Source of the DNA: Rehmannia glutinosa
Lineage: Eukaryota > Streptophyta > Magnoliopsida > Lamiales > Orobanchaceae
NCBI GenBank assembly: GCA_016081115.2
Contig: CM071930.1
Coordinates: 34,797,641 to 34,861,640, forward strand
Length of the DNA stretch: 64,000 bases
Direction: 5' to 3'
The position numbers and the translations under genes were made by a program. Under the pieces are notes generated by a model. It was not told the origin of the DNA, did not search any database, and worked only from the letters and a program-made list of their open reading frames with translations. Shown in pieces: positions 9,467 to 20,489 of the stretch (its first letter is position 1; each line of letters starts with the position of its first letter).

Positions 9467-11429
9467 TAGAGATGTTAAACGGACTGGCCCTAGCCTTATA
9501 GGGCCAGTCCTAGTGGGCTTTGGGCTAAATGGGCCGGCGTTAAACCAGCTAGTAATATTGGAACTTAACCCTAACCCTAGCAGGCTTCAGGCTTAACGGG
9601 TCACTATCGGGCTATAAGTCAAAAAATTTAAAAATATATATTTAAATTTAAAATTTTAAACTCGAATATATATCATATTTTAAGTTAAATTATTCATTAT
9701 AAATAAAATTCATGCAAAGTTTCTAATTACATTGCATTATCAAACTTATAAAATTAAATATTTTATGATTTAAATTTTGAAAATAAAATAATTATAACTA
9801 AAGCTACCCACAACTAACACTTTTTTCCGTAATTACTCATATGACTATAAGTTAAAATTTCCAAAACCTGATATTTAAATCTAAAACTTTAAATTTGAGC
9901 ATATATGACATTTAAATTTAACATTTGAAGTTATTAGGAAATCATAAATGCACATAAAAAAATTGATAGTTGCAATATTCCAATTAAAATAATCTATATC
10001 TATATATGTATAATAACAAACATGTTCCCAAATTTGTTTTCTCGCCTATTTGCACTTGCTAAAAACGAGATTAGCTATCTTTGTTTTTGAAAAAATGAAA
10101 AAAACCAAAATAGATGTATATGTCCAATATCTTCATAATTATATCATTAATTTTGTTAATCTTAATTATGGTATGCATTGGCATTTTAATTTAGGTATGT
10201 CTAATTAGAGTTAAATACTATACACATGAATTTGGAAAGATTTTATTAAATATATATACATATATATATAGTTTGTTGCCGAAATTATTTTAATTTATCA
10301 TTAACGTTGTTCTTTTTAATTTTGGCATGCATAATATAATTTATGTATGACTAATCAGTATTACGATCTAAATGAGAATATAAAACAAATCAGTATTATG
10401 TCCTATAAATTATATCTTTTGTTTTTTACGATCAATTTAATATGATTTTATAATTTTTTAACAAATCGTTAATTGTAATGAGAATTTATATTTTCAAAAA
10501 TAGTGTATGAAAATTTTAATTTGGTATTACAATATACATTATTAGAGTTTAATCTTTTAATTGTATTATTATATTATAAATGAATTTATATTAAATTTAT
10601 TTTTTAAAATCTTTAAATATTATAAACAATACTAAAAAATACATGTTTGGAGTGTGGTATCATATTTTTTATTTAAGCGAATTATTTTAGAACAATTTGG
10701 ACAAATTACAAACTCTGGATTATTTTATACATTTTAAAATTTTAATATAACTCAAATCCTTAATATATAATACATAATATATGATGAAAAAAGAACGTAA
10801 TGTTATTTCAAACCTGAAAAAATTATGTACGGTGTGTGCTAAATTTTAAAATATATTAATGCGTCATTATATTTAAAAATTATATATTTTAATTGAATTT
10901 AATATACTTTTTAAAGTGCAATCTTCTAATTGTATTATTATATTTATAAATAAAATTGAATTTAATTTATTTTTAACAATGTATAAATAATATCGTAAAT
11001 ATATTTGAAGTATAATATAATATTGTTATTGAAATTTAAAATAAATAAAAAATTCTAAAAATATGTATTCATAACATATTATTAAAATAGCGTATAATGT
11101 AATTTCAAAAATTATAAAAAAAAATGATTCATTGGTTTCATTTCAAATTATTTAAAATGTAAAAATGTTAGTTATATATTTTTTAATGACATACATATTA
11201 TTATTGTAAAATTATTAGTATAAAATGATGAATACTATTTATTTTATAATGTATTAAAAATTTAAATTAGGTCCACAAAATCCGGCTGCCCCATCGGGCC
11301 GATCATTTCAGGCGGTGGAGTGGGTCTGGCCAATCTCAAAATAGATTAGATGGAGTTTCGGTCTGACCCAACCTGGATTTTCTCTTTGGCCCAGCGGGCC
11401 AACTCGGATTGGTTCATTTGACAACTCTA
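9467..11429. mobile_element. Non-autonomous hAT-like DNA transposon
   Basis: The left end reads TAGAGATGTTAAACGGACTG. The reverse complement of the right end reads TAGAGTTGTCAAATGAACCA, the TAGAG-TGTCAAA style of plant hAT termini. GGCCC/GGGCC clusters lie inside both ends, and the interior is about 1.9 kb of AT-rich, non-coding DNA without a transposase. The flanking octamers (CCCATAAG and TTTATTAT) do not match, so either an end was lost or the boundary is slightly wrong. Confidence 0.6.
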
Positions 11430-11474
11430 TTTATTATTAAGATAGCTCGTGCATCGCACGAAGGCCTCATCTAG
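11430..11474 (+). mobile_element. Helitron-type 3' terminus
   Basis: A perfect 6-bp stem TCGTGC/GCACGA with a 3-nt loop (11447-11461) is followed 9 nt later by CTAG, then T. Hairpin plus CTRR with T in the flank is the 3' hallmark of Helitrons. The rest of this Helitron was not identified; a hAT-like element abuts it. Confidence 0.65.
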
Positions 11475-12130
11475 TATATATAAAGAGAGACTATTCTTAG
11501 AATAGTAACTTTAATATTTTCCCGCCTAAATCACATTACTAAAAAATATTAAAGTTATATTAAAAATAAGAAATAATAAGTGTTTGAGATTTTATTATTT
11601 TTATAGTCAACTTTTTTTAAATAAATTACCTTTTAAAATTATATTAAAAAAAATAAAATTATGTAAAATGAACTTTCCAAATCTGTGTGTGTAGTTAATT
11701 ATTATAGTTGTCTTTTATCTTATTTTTTTAAAAATCTAATAACTTTTTCGTTTTTTAACCATTTTTGATGTATAATATATATAATTAATCATCATTTTAT
11801 AATCTTCAATTTGATACCATCATTGTATATATACAATAAAAAATAAACATAATAAAAATACAAGATATATTTATCATTATTTTGTAATGGGCTTTTAAAA
11901 TTATGCATTGGAGATATTAGACATTAATTTGTATAGCAATGTATTTTGATTGTTTATGATATATGTATAGTTGCTATTTGGGCATGCTCATATCATCAAT
12001 AATTATATAGAGCAATATTTAAGTTGATTAAATTTAACTAAAAATACTTATTTTAATTGAAGAAAATATCTCAAAATATATATCCAAATATTATATACAT
12101 ATGTCTATACCTATATATATATACATATAT

Positions 12131-12152
12131 ATGTGTGTGTGTGTGTGTGTGT
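12131..12152 (+). repeat. (TG)n microsatellite
   Basis: An uninterrupted run of about 11 TG units follows a TA-rich stretch. A shorter GTGTGTGT run lies near 12355-12366. Confidence 0.95.
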
Positions 12153-13624
12153 AAGAAAAAAATAATTTTTTGTTTAATATGAAATTATATTCATAATAGT
12201 TTTTTATATATAGAAAATTATTTTTTGTATTAACATACTTTTCATTTAAATAAAAATTATTTTTCATATTTGTCAACTTATTTTGATATTCAACTTTCAA
12301 AGTTGTACAATAACCATTAGATATAAACTTTTCTACTTTATATCTTTGTGATATATGTGTGTGTGTATATATAGAATACTTTTTATTTTTTGAAATATTT
12401 ATTTTTCCCTAAAATTATGTTGTTAAATATAAAATATAATTTTTCTTTGGTCCTTTTAATAATTATGACAATTGTTCAGCTTTGTAAACCGTAAGAAATA
12501 TTGGAATTCAAAATGATTTTATTATTGATTGTACTGAAAATACAATGCATTAAATATTTAAAAGCATTGGGCAGTTAAGAAACGGTTACTTTCTTATATA
12601 TAAATATGCTCTATAAATAGATACAATTCATTTTCACAAAATTTGTTATCAACCAAATATATGTATTTAAAGAGGTTTTCATAGTTTGTATTGATTTATT
12701 TTTTATAGTTTAATTGGATGGTTTATAATCAAATTAACCATCTTTATATTTTAATTATCTATTGAAATGTTAGCAAATCATATTTATAAAATTAAAGTGC
12801 ATGCTTCGTACAGTCTAAGACGTACCAAATATGAGAACTTGAATAGAGAAAAATAATTAGAAAATCCAAATAATACAATACATTCCCACAATAAAATTTC
12901 AAAAATTTAAAAATTGACTTAACAATATGTATAAATAAAATTATTGTATGAAGTTCTCATATGCATGTATTAATTTTTAATTTATTGCATGACCAACTTT
13001 GTAAAACTTTCGCCACCAATTTACATATATGAACATTTTGCATCTGAATTAATTACTACAACTTTGAAAAAGTATGAAACCAATTTTCACACTTATTAAG
13101 AATATAAACCTGACTAAAACGAAATGTGCGAAAAAGTTGTGCCTTGTGCGATTTAATGAAAAATTAGTTTTCAAAATCTAACACAAATACATAATATTGA
13201 ATATTGTCGATGTTGGTGGGATATTTGATGAATACGATAATATGGGGAATGTGAAGATGAAGCCATATTTGGTGATTATGATTCAAATTTAGGATCAACA
13301 ATATCGAAGTGTCTCTCTAAAATAATTTAAATAGTATAAATATAAGAAGATTTAGCATAAATAATAAGCTGCCAAAAAAATCTCTGAACACAAAATCAAT
13401 TGTTATTTCAATGGTAAAAGATACTTCAATGGTAAAGGATACATAAAATATTCCTATAAACATTCCGCCAAATAGAATTCTATTATTGAACAATTTAGGA
13501 AAGTTTAAATAGTTAATCAGTATTTAAAATTTGATTAATATTATAGTATACAAAAATGTAATGTCCACCATTGAAACAAAGAATAATATATATGAATAGA
13601 AATAATGTATAAAATCGTAGTAAT

Positions 13625-13670
13625 CATAGTAGTAGTAAGTAGAAGAAGTAGTAGTAAGTAGTAGTAGTAA

Positions 13671-13723
<53 letters not shown>

Positions 13724-13736
13724 ACAATAATAATAA
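13625..13736 (+). repeat. (TAG)n trinucleotide microsatellite
   Basis: An interrupted TAG/GTA array begins near 13625 and becomes an almost pure run at about 13671-13722, then passes into AATAATAAT. The minus-strand reading as poly-leucine is an artefact of the repeat. Confidence 0.95.
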
Positions 13737-13839
13737 TGCTATTTCTAATATTAATTAATTATAGTCAATGATTAAATAATTTTTAAAATATGAGTAATAT
13801 ATATAAATAGAATTGATAGTATAGACTCACTTTTGGTAT

Positions 13840-14197
13840 AAAGTAGGAATATCATTTACAAATTTTTCCTAGTTTTTATACATATAAAATAAGAATACCA
13901 TATATAATATTTTCCTAATTTATATACATATAAAGCAGTAATACCATTTACAATATTTTTCTAAGTTAAAATATTACCAAATATAAGAAATAAAAAAGCG
14001 AGGACTGTTTTGTTTCAGACTCCTAACTTTTATACATATATAAAATAAAATAGGAATACCATTTATAATATTTTTCTAATTAATACAATTTATAATATTT
14101 TCCTAATTTATATACATATATAATGTAGGAATACCATTTACAATTTTTTCCTAATATAAGAAGTAAAAAGAGCGGGAAATTTTTTATTTCGGACTTC

Positions 14198-14200
<3 letters not shown>
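13840..14200 (+). repeat. Degenerate tandem array, about 60-70-bp unit
   Basis: The phrase TAGGAATACCATTTACAATA followed by TTTTCCTAATTTATATACAT recurs about five or six times with changes. A second component (AATATAAGAAATAAAAAAGCG near 13978 and AATATAAGAAGTAAAAAGAGCG near 14153, each followed by a TTTCAGAC/TTTCGGAC phrase) suggests a higher-order duplication of about 170 bp. Confidence 0.75.

Positions 14201-14234
<34 letters not shown>
14201..14234 (+). repeat. (AT)n microsatellite
   Basis: A run of about 15 AT units sits directly at the end of the degenerate tandem array. Confidence 0.9.
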
Positions 14235-14236
<2 letters not shown>

Positions 14237-14297
14237 CTTTTGCTAGAGAATAGGGGCAAAAAAGAATTAGAAGAAAAAAAGATGAATTTTGAGAGTG

Positions 14298-14602
14298 TGA
14301 TTGGATATGAGATGAAAAAGTAATGATGAAAGTTGATTTGATTTAAAAATAATAAAATAATGATTGTGTATTATTGATAGTTAGAAATGTGTGAGTGGGT
14401 TAATAGTGAAATTTGTGGGAGAATGTGTAATAATGATTAGTTGTTTTGTGAAAAAATGTGTAGATGTGGTGGTAAGAGAAAAAAATGAGAAAAAGTGAAA
14501 GTGAGTGAATAATATATTTTCTGAAAATTTTCATAAATAATTGTATGTTTGGTAAAAAATATTCTCTCGGAACAATAATAGAAATCTGCTCATATCCAAT
14601 CG
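14298..14602. mobile_element. MITE-like short inverted-repeat element
   Basis: GATTGGATATGAG at 14299-14311 is matched in inverted orientation by CTCATATCCAATC at 14589-14601. The enclosed 280 bp is AT-rich and non-coding. Size and structure fit a MITE, but I could not find a clear TSD or assign a superfamily. Confidence 0.45.
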
Positions 14603-14645
14603 CAGCCTTCATTTTCAAGTTGACTGGAAATACATCCATAATTAG

Positions 14646-14663
14646 TTGAATTGTAAAAGAGTT
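14646..14663. repeat. LINE target-site duplication, 3' side
   Basis: TTGAATTGTAAAAGAGTT here is identical to 22801-22818. An 18-bp direct repeat flanking the element is as expected for target-primed reverse transcription. Confidence 0.9.
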
Positions 14664-14991
14664 TTTGAATAAGATTGAGTAATATATAAAAAATGAAAAA
14701 GAGAGTTGTCCTGATCACAGGCTGATCAGGTAACCAAATATAATCCTGGAAATAATGTCATAAAACCAAATGAAATGGTCACAAGCCGACCAAATGGCTG
14801 AATGGTTGGGACCTCGTTAAAACCTCCCAAAGTAAAACCCACCCTTGTGGGAAAAACCCTTGGAAGGAAAAAGAGTACCCCCCAGGAAAGAAACAGGCGC
14901 CCAAAAAATGGGAAAAGAATCCTGAAGCAGTGGCGCACTAAGTAACAAACCTATAGTTGGATTGGCCAACATAGTCATCAGTGATATATTG
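14664..14991 (-). other. LINE 3' UTR
   Basis: On the minus strand this carries a GGGTTTTACTTTGGGAGGTTTTAACGAGG-type phrase (about 14811-14845), which I recall from plant LINE tails. The end at the TSD is a short A-rich tail. The open frame at 14726-14938 is probably incidental. Confidence 0.65.
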
Positions 14992-14996
14992 CAGAA

Positions 14997-16553
14997 TGTA
15001 GGTCACAAGGGGTGTAAGTGTAAGGTTTAGAAGGGGGGGTTGAATAAACCTTACCAAATTTTCGATTTAGTCCTTTTAAATATTCAGAGTTGATACTACA
15101 CAGTTGTGTCCTTGATGGACAGCCAATTTAGTTAATCAAGTAGAGTTAGTCTCTCAACGGACTCAACTCGAGTGTTGATGGAATAACTTAGTCATTATGT
15201 CTAAATTAACTCAACTCGTGGTTTTGTTTTTCAGTTGGAAGACTTAACACCCTTAAGTTTGGTTAAGCAAGGATTTAGTGCTTGGTTTAGTACTTAGAAA
15301 TTATCAAGTGGATAGCAAATTTATCAAAGATTTAAACAATTAAGATGCAGAATTAAAGTCTTTGAAATGTAAATGACACAATGAAATTTTTATAGAGGTT
15401 CGAAGATGGGGTAATTCTTCTACTCCTCTCTTCTCCAACTCCTGGAGGAATCCACTAGGTAATGATCGGTTTACAAAGTGGTAATCCAAATACAAGTTTT
15501 GATCACACAAATGACTTGATCCTTCTGGACTCGATCCGAGACGCCTTGATCACTCACCGGTGGCTTCTCGTGCGACTCGGCTTCTTCACGCAGGGAAGTT
15601 GCCTTGCTACTACTGACTCACTTGCTCAAGCTCTTTGGATTTGATCACGAAGCCCTCCAAAAGCTTAAGACTTGGTTCGACCTTGAACCTTCCTACAATC
15701 CTTCGTGGAATGTAGACCCCTTGATTTTTCAAGATTTTTCCTCTTCAATCGATTGAAGATTATCCTTCCTTCACGGTGAGTGTTGGATTGATGTTCTTCG
15801 TAGTGTAGGCTTGAGGATTGAGAATATTTGATTTTCAAATAATTGCTTGAACGTTTTACGTTCAGTCCGTCACTTATTCTCAATGTCATTTCTCAGCCTT
15901 TTATAGTGATCTTTCAAAAATTTGCCCGTTGAAGAGATAGGCTTATTTTTGAAAGTCACTTGCAGTCGTTGGCTTGTCTTGTTGCGATCCTTGGAATTGC
16001 CATTTCCTCGTATGAATTGTTTTTCACCTTTTCGAGTTCGACACGGTGTAGTGTTTCCCATTTGTTCATTCCTTTTGCACGCTTCGACGGGACTGAGCAC
16101 TCCGAAAAGGTGGTATGGAGATATTACTTGTTTAAGTAATTCTCTTAATTTACGTCGCAACGGATCTTTTTCGATTATCTCGACTTGACCGCATTTCTTT
16201 GCTTTCCCCAGGTGACTTAGAGTCGACTTCCAATCATGGATGACTCTTCCGTCATTTCAACTTGAGACTTGGCTTTTCTTGAGTTGACTTGACCGATACT
16301 CCACTCACCGCATCTCACCGCTTCTTAAGTAGAGTTCCCGTCTACTCTTCTTTGCCATACTCAAATTGTCTCGCAAATGAAGTCTTCCTTCTAGTCTTCA
16401 GTTGTCTTCTTGCATGTTAGGGTATAGCTGACTTAACTTAGCTTGGCCAGCCCTATTTATTACAATGCATTTTACAACAAGAATGGGGTGCCAACTTCCT
16501 ATTCTAAGTTTTACATGGCATTCATCAAAATCTAAACAATAAATTTCCTAACA
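14997..16553 (-). mobile_element. Solo LTR of the Sirevirus-like Copia family, inside the LINE
   Basis: Plus-strand ends are TGTAGGTCAC and TTTCCTAACA, that is TGTTAGG...CCTACA on the minus strand. These match the LTRs of the elements at 25589-41127 and 51574 onward along the whole length (1557 bp). The flanks are the perfect 5-bp TSD CAGAA at 14992-14996 and 16554-16558. No internal sequence remains, so an LTR-LTR recombination removed it. Confidence 0.95.
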
Positions 16554-16558
16554 CAGAA

Positions 16559-17088
16559 GCTCTGCGGGCGGGACGCCCCACCATGTGCCTCCCTCCGTCT
16601 TGTTGCTCAAAGATGTCGGCAACCCAATTGCCTTTCCAAAGTTTTGTCCAACCCTTAGCAAAAGCATACTGAATTGCCCAAATTGTTGCGATCAATTCAG
16701 CCTCAAACGCATATCCCGAACCACAATGAAGAACAAAGCACCCTCGAAAGAAACCTCTACAGTTCTGGAAGACTCCGAAAGCAGTGAGAGTGCCCGACGC
16801 CCCGGATGCCCTTCCATCTGTATTAACCTTGATCCAACCTGGGAGTGGTTTTTGCCAGTTAACCTCTACAATCTTCGGTGCTTTTTTAGCCCTCCCAAGA
16901 ACTCGCAGGTTGCGCAGAATAAACAGGTCTTGTTGGTCATTGTGCATGCATCCCCGGTCCAATGATGATGATTCTACAATGAGTACTCGAAGACGAACAA
17001 TTGTCGGATCCAAAGTCCATATTTTGTTGTGAAAAACCAACACGTTGTGGATATGCCATATGAGCCATATGCAGGAAAGTATAGCCAC
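16559..17088 (-). pseudogene. LINE ORF2 RNase H domain
   Basis: The reading contains VNWQKPLPGWIKVNTDGRAS, the plant LINE RNase H (RVT_3 type) start with the first catalytic Asp in NTDG, followed by GSGYAFEAELIATIWAIQYA with the Glu. The solo LTR at 14997-16553 cuts the gene just after the reading KGNWVADIFEQQDGGRH. The remaining ORF2 C-terminus lies beyond the LTR, near 14940-14991. Confidence 0.85.
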
Positions 17089-17129
17089 ACGTCAAAGGAA
17101 AGAAACCTGGTTGCTGAAATGAAACGTCA

Positions 17130-17559
17130 TTAACTGCACCAGTAATTCATTGAAACTATATGCCTCAAAAGGGTGAACCTTGAATGAATCAAAGATCCAT
17201 CGCCAGAGAGCTCCTGCAAAGACACGAGAGACAAATAAATGGTCAACTGATTCTGCCGAATCCCGACAAAGAGCACAAATCGAAGGGCCAGTAAAACTTC
17301 CCCTAGCTTGTAATAAATCCAGGACAGCCAGTCGATTGTGAATAGCGCGTCACACCACCACCAATCTCCGTTCCGGGATGTGCTGCGACCAAATCCAAGA
17401 ACCCCACTTGACTGTGGGATGATAGGGACGGATGTGATTATATGATGCCTTTGAGGTAACCAAACCATCCTCAGAATTCAACCAGACTCGTGTATCTCTG
17501 GAATCCGGCGCTATAGGGATGCGTACTATAGCCCGAACCAGATCCAGATAAGCCTCCAC
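17130..17559 (-). pseudogene. LINE ORF2 zinc-binding zf-RVT region
   Basis: The segment DTRVWLNSEDGLVTSKASYN followed by WGSWIWSQHIPERR (17350-17559) matches the zf-RVT linker found between RT and RNase H in plant LINEs. It continues in another frame at 17130-17468. Several expected Cys positions cannot be followed across the frame change. Confidence 0.75.
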
Positions 17560-17577
17560 AAATGAGAAGGTAAAGTG

Positions 17578-19339
17578 CTAGGTTCCGTCATAAAAATAGT
17601 CTGAAATACGCTGATGAAATAAGTATCTATAGTCCTCTGGGATGCCAATTTTGTCTGCTATAGAGTAGCCCAGCCAATTAGCAATCCAAAATAATACCTC
17701 GGAATTAGCCCCTGGGATCCAACGAGAGTCATCCATGCAAGCCGAAATGCGAGGTTTAATCCCAGCCCAAATTGAAGAAGGAAGAAAGGACCGCTGAATC
17801 GCCCCATCCCTTGTAAAGTAACGGTGCCTTAGGATTCTAAAGACCACCGAGTCCGAGTTCGCGACCTTCCAACCCAATTTCTCCAAGAAAGCCGTGTTAG
17901 CCACCACAATCGAGCGGGCGCCCTGGCCCCCTTCGTTCCTAGGCGTGCAACATTTATTCCAATTCACCGCCACATTTCCCTTAGTATTCACATCCCCCGT
18001 CCAGATGAAATTACGCATGGCCCTTTCCATTTGCTTGAGCAGAGTACCAGGCCATTTGTAAACCATCATGGTGTGCACAAAAGAACTAGTAATCACCGAG
18101 TTAACAAGACAAACTCTACCAGCAAGGGAAAGAGAAGAACATTTCCATCTTCTGAATTTGAGGATAGTCTTATCAAAGACGGGTTGTAAGTCCGCCACCT
18201 TAGGAGCGCCTAGGTATACTGTGGGGAACATCCCGGTGGATCCCCATGATATTTTGCACCCTCCCACGGACATATGATGAAACCCGCGAACCAAAGTAAA
18301 CTTTAGATTTCTGCGAATTAAACACTTGACCCGAGATATCTGCATAAAGAGTGAGAATCTGAAGAAGGACACGGGCATTGGCTGAAGAAGCCCCACACAT
18401 AATAACAATATCATCCGCGTATAAGATGGATGATGGGAAGGTAATACCCCTGGGCGCCGTGAATGGAGATAAGCGGATCTGATCCACCGCCACATCAATA
18501 AACCGACTCAGTACTTCCTCCGTAATGCAAAACAATAATAGGGATAAAGGATCCCCTTGTCTGACTCCTCTAAAATAGGGGAAGTAACCTACCGGCGTCC
18601 CATTTAACAACACTGATATCCTAGACGACCGAAGAACAACATCAACCCAATGAACAAAAACCTCGGAGAAACCAAAGCGGCGCAGGACGTGTAGTAAGAG
18701 ATCTCACTTCAATGTATCAAACGCCTTTCGGATATCAATTTTCAAGATCATATTCGAATCCGTGCGATCCTGCAAGACGTTGAACTCTTCCGAGACCATG
18801 GCAATACAATCATGAATCTGCCTTCCCGGGATAAACCCAAACTGCGTCGGAGATAAGTAGGCAGCAATAAACAAGCCCAAACGCGTAGCCAATATCTTCG
18901 TGATGATCTTAAACAGAAAATTACTCATAAAAATCGGACGAAAGTTTTCAATGACATTAGCATCCTTAGTCTTTGGGATGAGCGCCATAAAGCTGGCATT
19001 CAAGCCCAAAGGTAGTGACGAGCTACTGAAGAAAAAGCGAACAACAGCAATCACCTCGACGGAGATGACATCCCAGAAATGGCGAGAAAAGATCCCATTG
19101 AAACCGTCTGGCCCCAGGGAACTATCTGAATCCATATCAAAAACCGTTTTCTTAATCTCTGAATCCGAAGGAATGGCTGTTAGCCTAGCATTATCCTGTG
19201 CCTCAACCCTTGGGGAAATTACCTGGTCAATTAAAGAGTAATCCGAGGGGGGATCCCCAGCGTCCGCGAAGAGCTCCTTATAGAAAGAAATGATAGGATC
19301 CCCAAGGATCGATGTATCATTCGTGTAACTGTCTGCCAC
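17578..19339 (-). pseudogene. LINE ORF2 reverse transcriptase
   Basis: The RT is read over three frames. 18704-19339 holds SSLGPDGFNGIFSRHFWDVI, FMALIPKTKDANVIENFRPI and QFGFIPGRQIHDCIAMVSE. 18200-18613 holds GVRQGDPLSLLLFCITEEVL and the active-site box LYADDIVIM. 17578-18498 holds the thumb and connection with SLAGRVCLVNSVI and CTPRNEGGQGARS. In LINEs this enzyme copies the RNA at the nicked target. Frame changes occur between these blocks. Confidence 0.92.
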
Positions 19340-19879
19340 TAGGAGCCCTTGATCCCCGTGCGCCCCGTACGAATCTGGCTGCGATGCTGAAAAAATGCCG
19401 TATTACGATCCCCATCCTTAGCCAAGCAGAATGCGCCTTTTGCTTAAGGATTTCTGATTGTAATAGCAGTGTTTGAGATAGCCTCATTTGGGCATCCAGC
19501 TCGCTATCCCGGAGAGCAGCTGTATAACCCAAATTCTCGATGTCTGCCTGAATCTGACGAACTTGCTCCATCTGGAATTCCACCCTACGATTAATATCCC
19601 CAAACACATCCCTATTCCAGTCTTTAATAACCCGTCTCAACCGTTTGAACTTCCACATGACACGCAGCAAAGGATTGTTCGTGTAGCATGGGGAAACCCA
19701 AGAAGCGGTAACCAAATCCTAGAATGTATCCTGATAAACCCACATACGTTGGAAATGGAACGGAACCGGTCCCCTATTAGTGGAAGAAGAACAAGAAACC
19801 AAAATGGGGTGGTGGTCGGATCCAATGCTTGGAAGGACTAAGCCCTTAACAGCTTGCCAAAAAGAGAAATATTGACAAG

Positions 19880-20478
19880 TTGCAAGGGCTCGATTAACTT
19901 AGCCTGAAGTAAGGATAAAGAGGCCTACGGGGGGAGCACCAAGTAAATGAATTCCCCGTAGTCGGCACCGCAAACAAACCTGCATCCTCCAAGAAGTCCC
20001 TGAAATCCTGACATGAGGCTTGGGATAGAGTATCATTGCAAGAACGCTCATGATGGCCCAAGACCGCGTTAAAATCCCCAACAAGCAACAAATCAGTAAG
20101 ACCCAAATTCCTCAAATCCAACCAAAGCGCACGCCGTGCAATGTGATCACACAAACCGTGAGCAAAAGCAACATGAAAAACCAAAGAACCGAATTAAACT
20201 TGCAAAACAATGCATTGGTTAGAAGACCAAACCTGGTTAAGTATGGAAATACTAGCATCACGGAAAACCCAAATATTAGCCCGTCCATTTCCCCGAAAAT
20301 TCCGAGCCACAAAAGTCAAACCCAAGCTATGCAAATATGAATCTGAAATCGCCGAAATGTCCACCTTAGGCTCGCAGATAGACAAAATAGAAGGTTTATG
20401 CTTTTGACATAAAGCCTTAAGAACATTGCGAGATGCAACGTTCCCAATCCCCCGGATGTTCCAAAAGATGCAATTCAT
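19880..20478 (-). pseudogene. LINE ORF2 start and AP-type endonuclease
   Basis: ORF2 begins with ATG at 20478, MNCIFWNIRGIGNVASRN, where the Asn in FWNIRG is the first endonuclease motif. ILSICEPKVDI supplies the E motif. The second half (19894-20184) contains LLLVGDFNAVLGHHER, the D-x-N motif. Such endonucleases nick target DNA to prime reverse transcription. The ORF is broken near 20200. Between 19340 and 19880 the same strand holds the usual linker, including KFKRLRRVIKDWNRDVFGDI. Confidence 0.88.
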
Positions 20479-20489
20479 TGAGACGGTGG

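Larger units (their letters stand above)
11475..14290. other. AT-rich DNA without genes
   Basis: About 2.8 kb of strongly AT-rich sequence. Open frames here are short or come from microsatellites. No protein domain, tRNA or other RNA gene was recognised. The repeats within it are listed separately. Confidence 0.7.

Noticed and set aside
13524..13727. Minus-strand ORF beginning with about 24 leucines
   Set aside because: It is the translation of the (TAG)n microsatellite, not a gene.
14726..14938. A 70-codon hydrophobic minus-strand ORF as a small membrane protein
   Set aside because: It lies in the LINE 3' UTR and overlaps a phrase typical of LINE tails.
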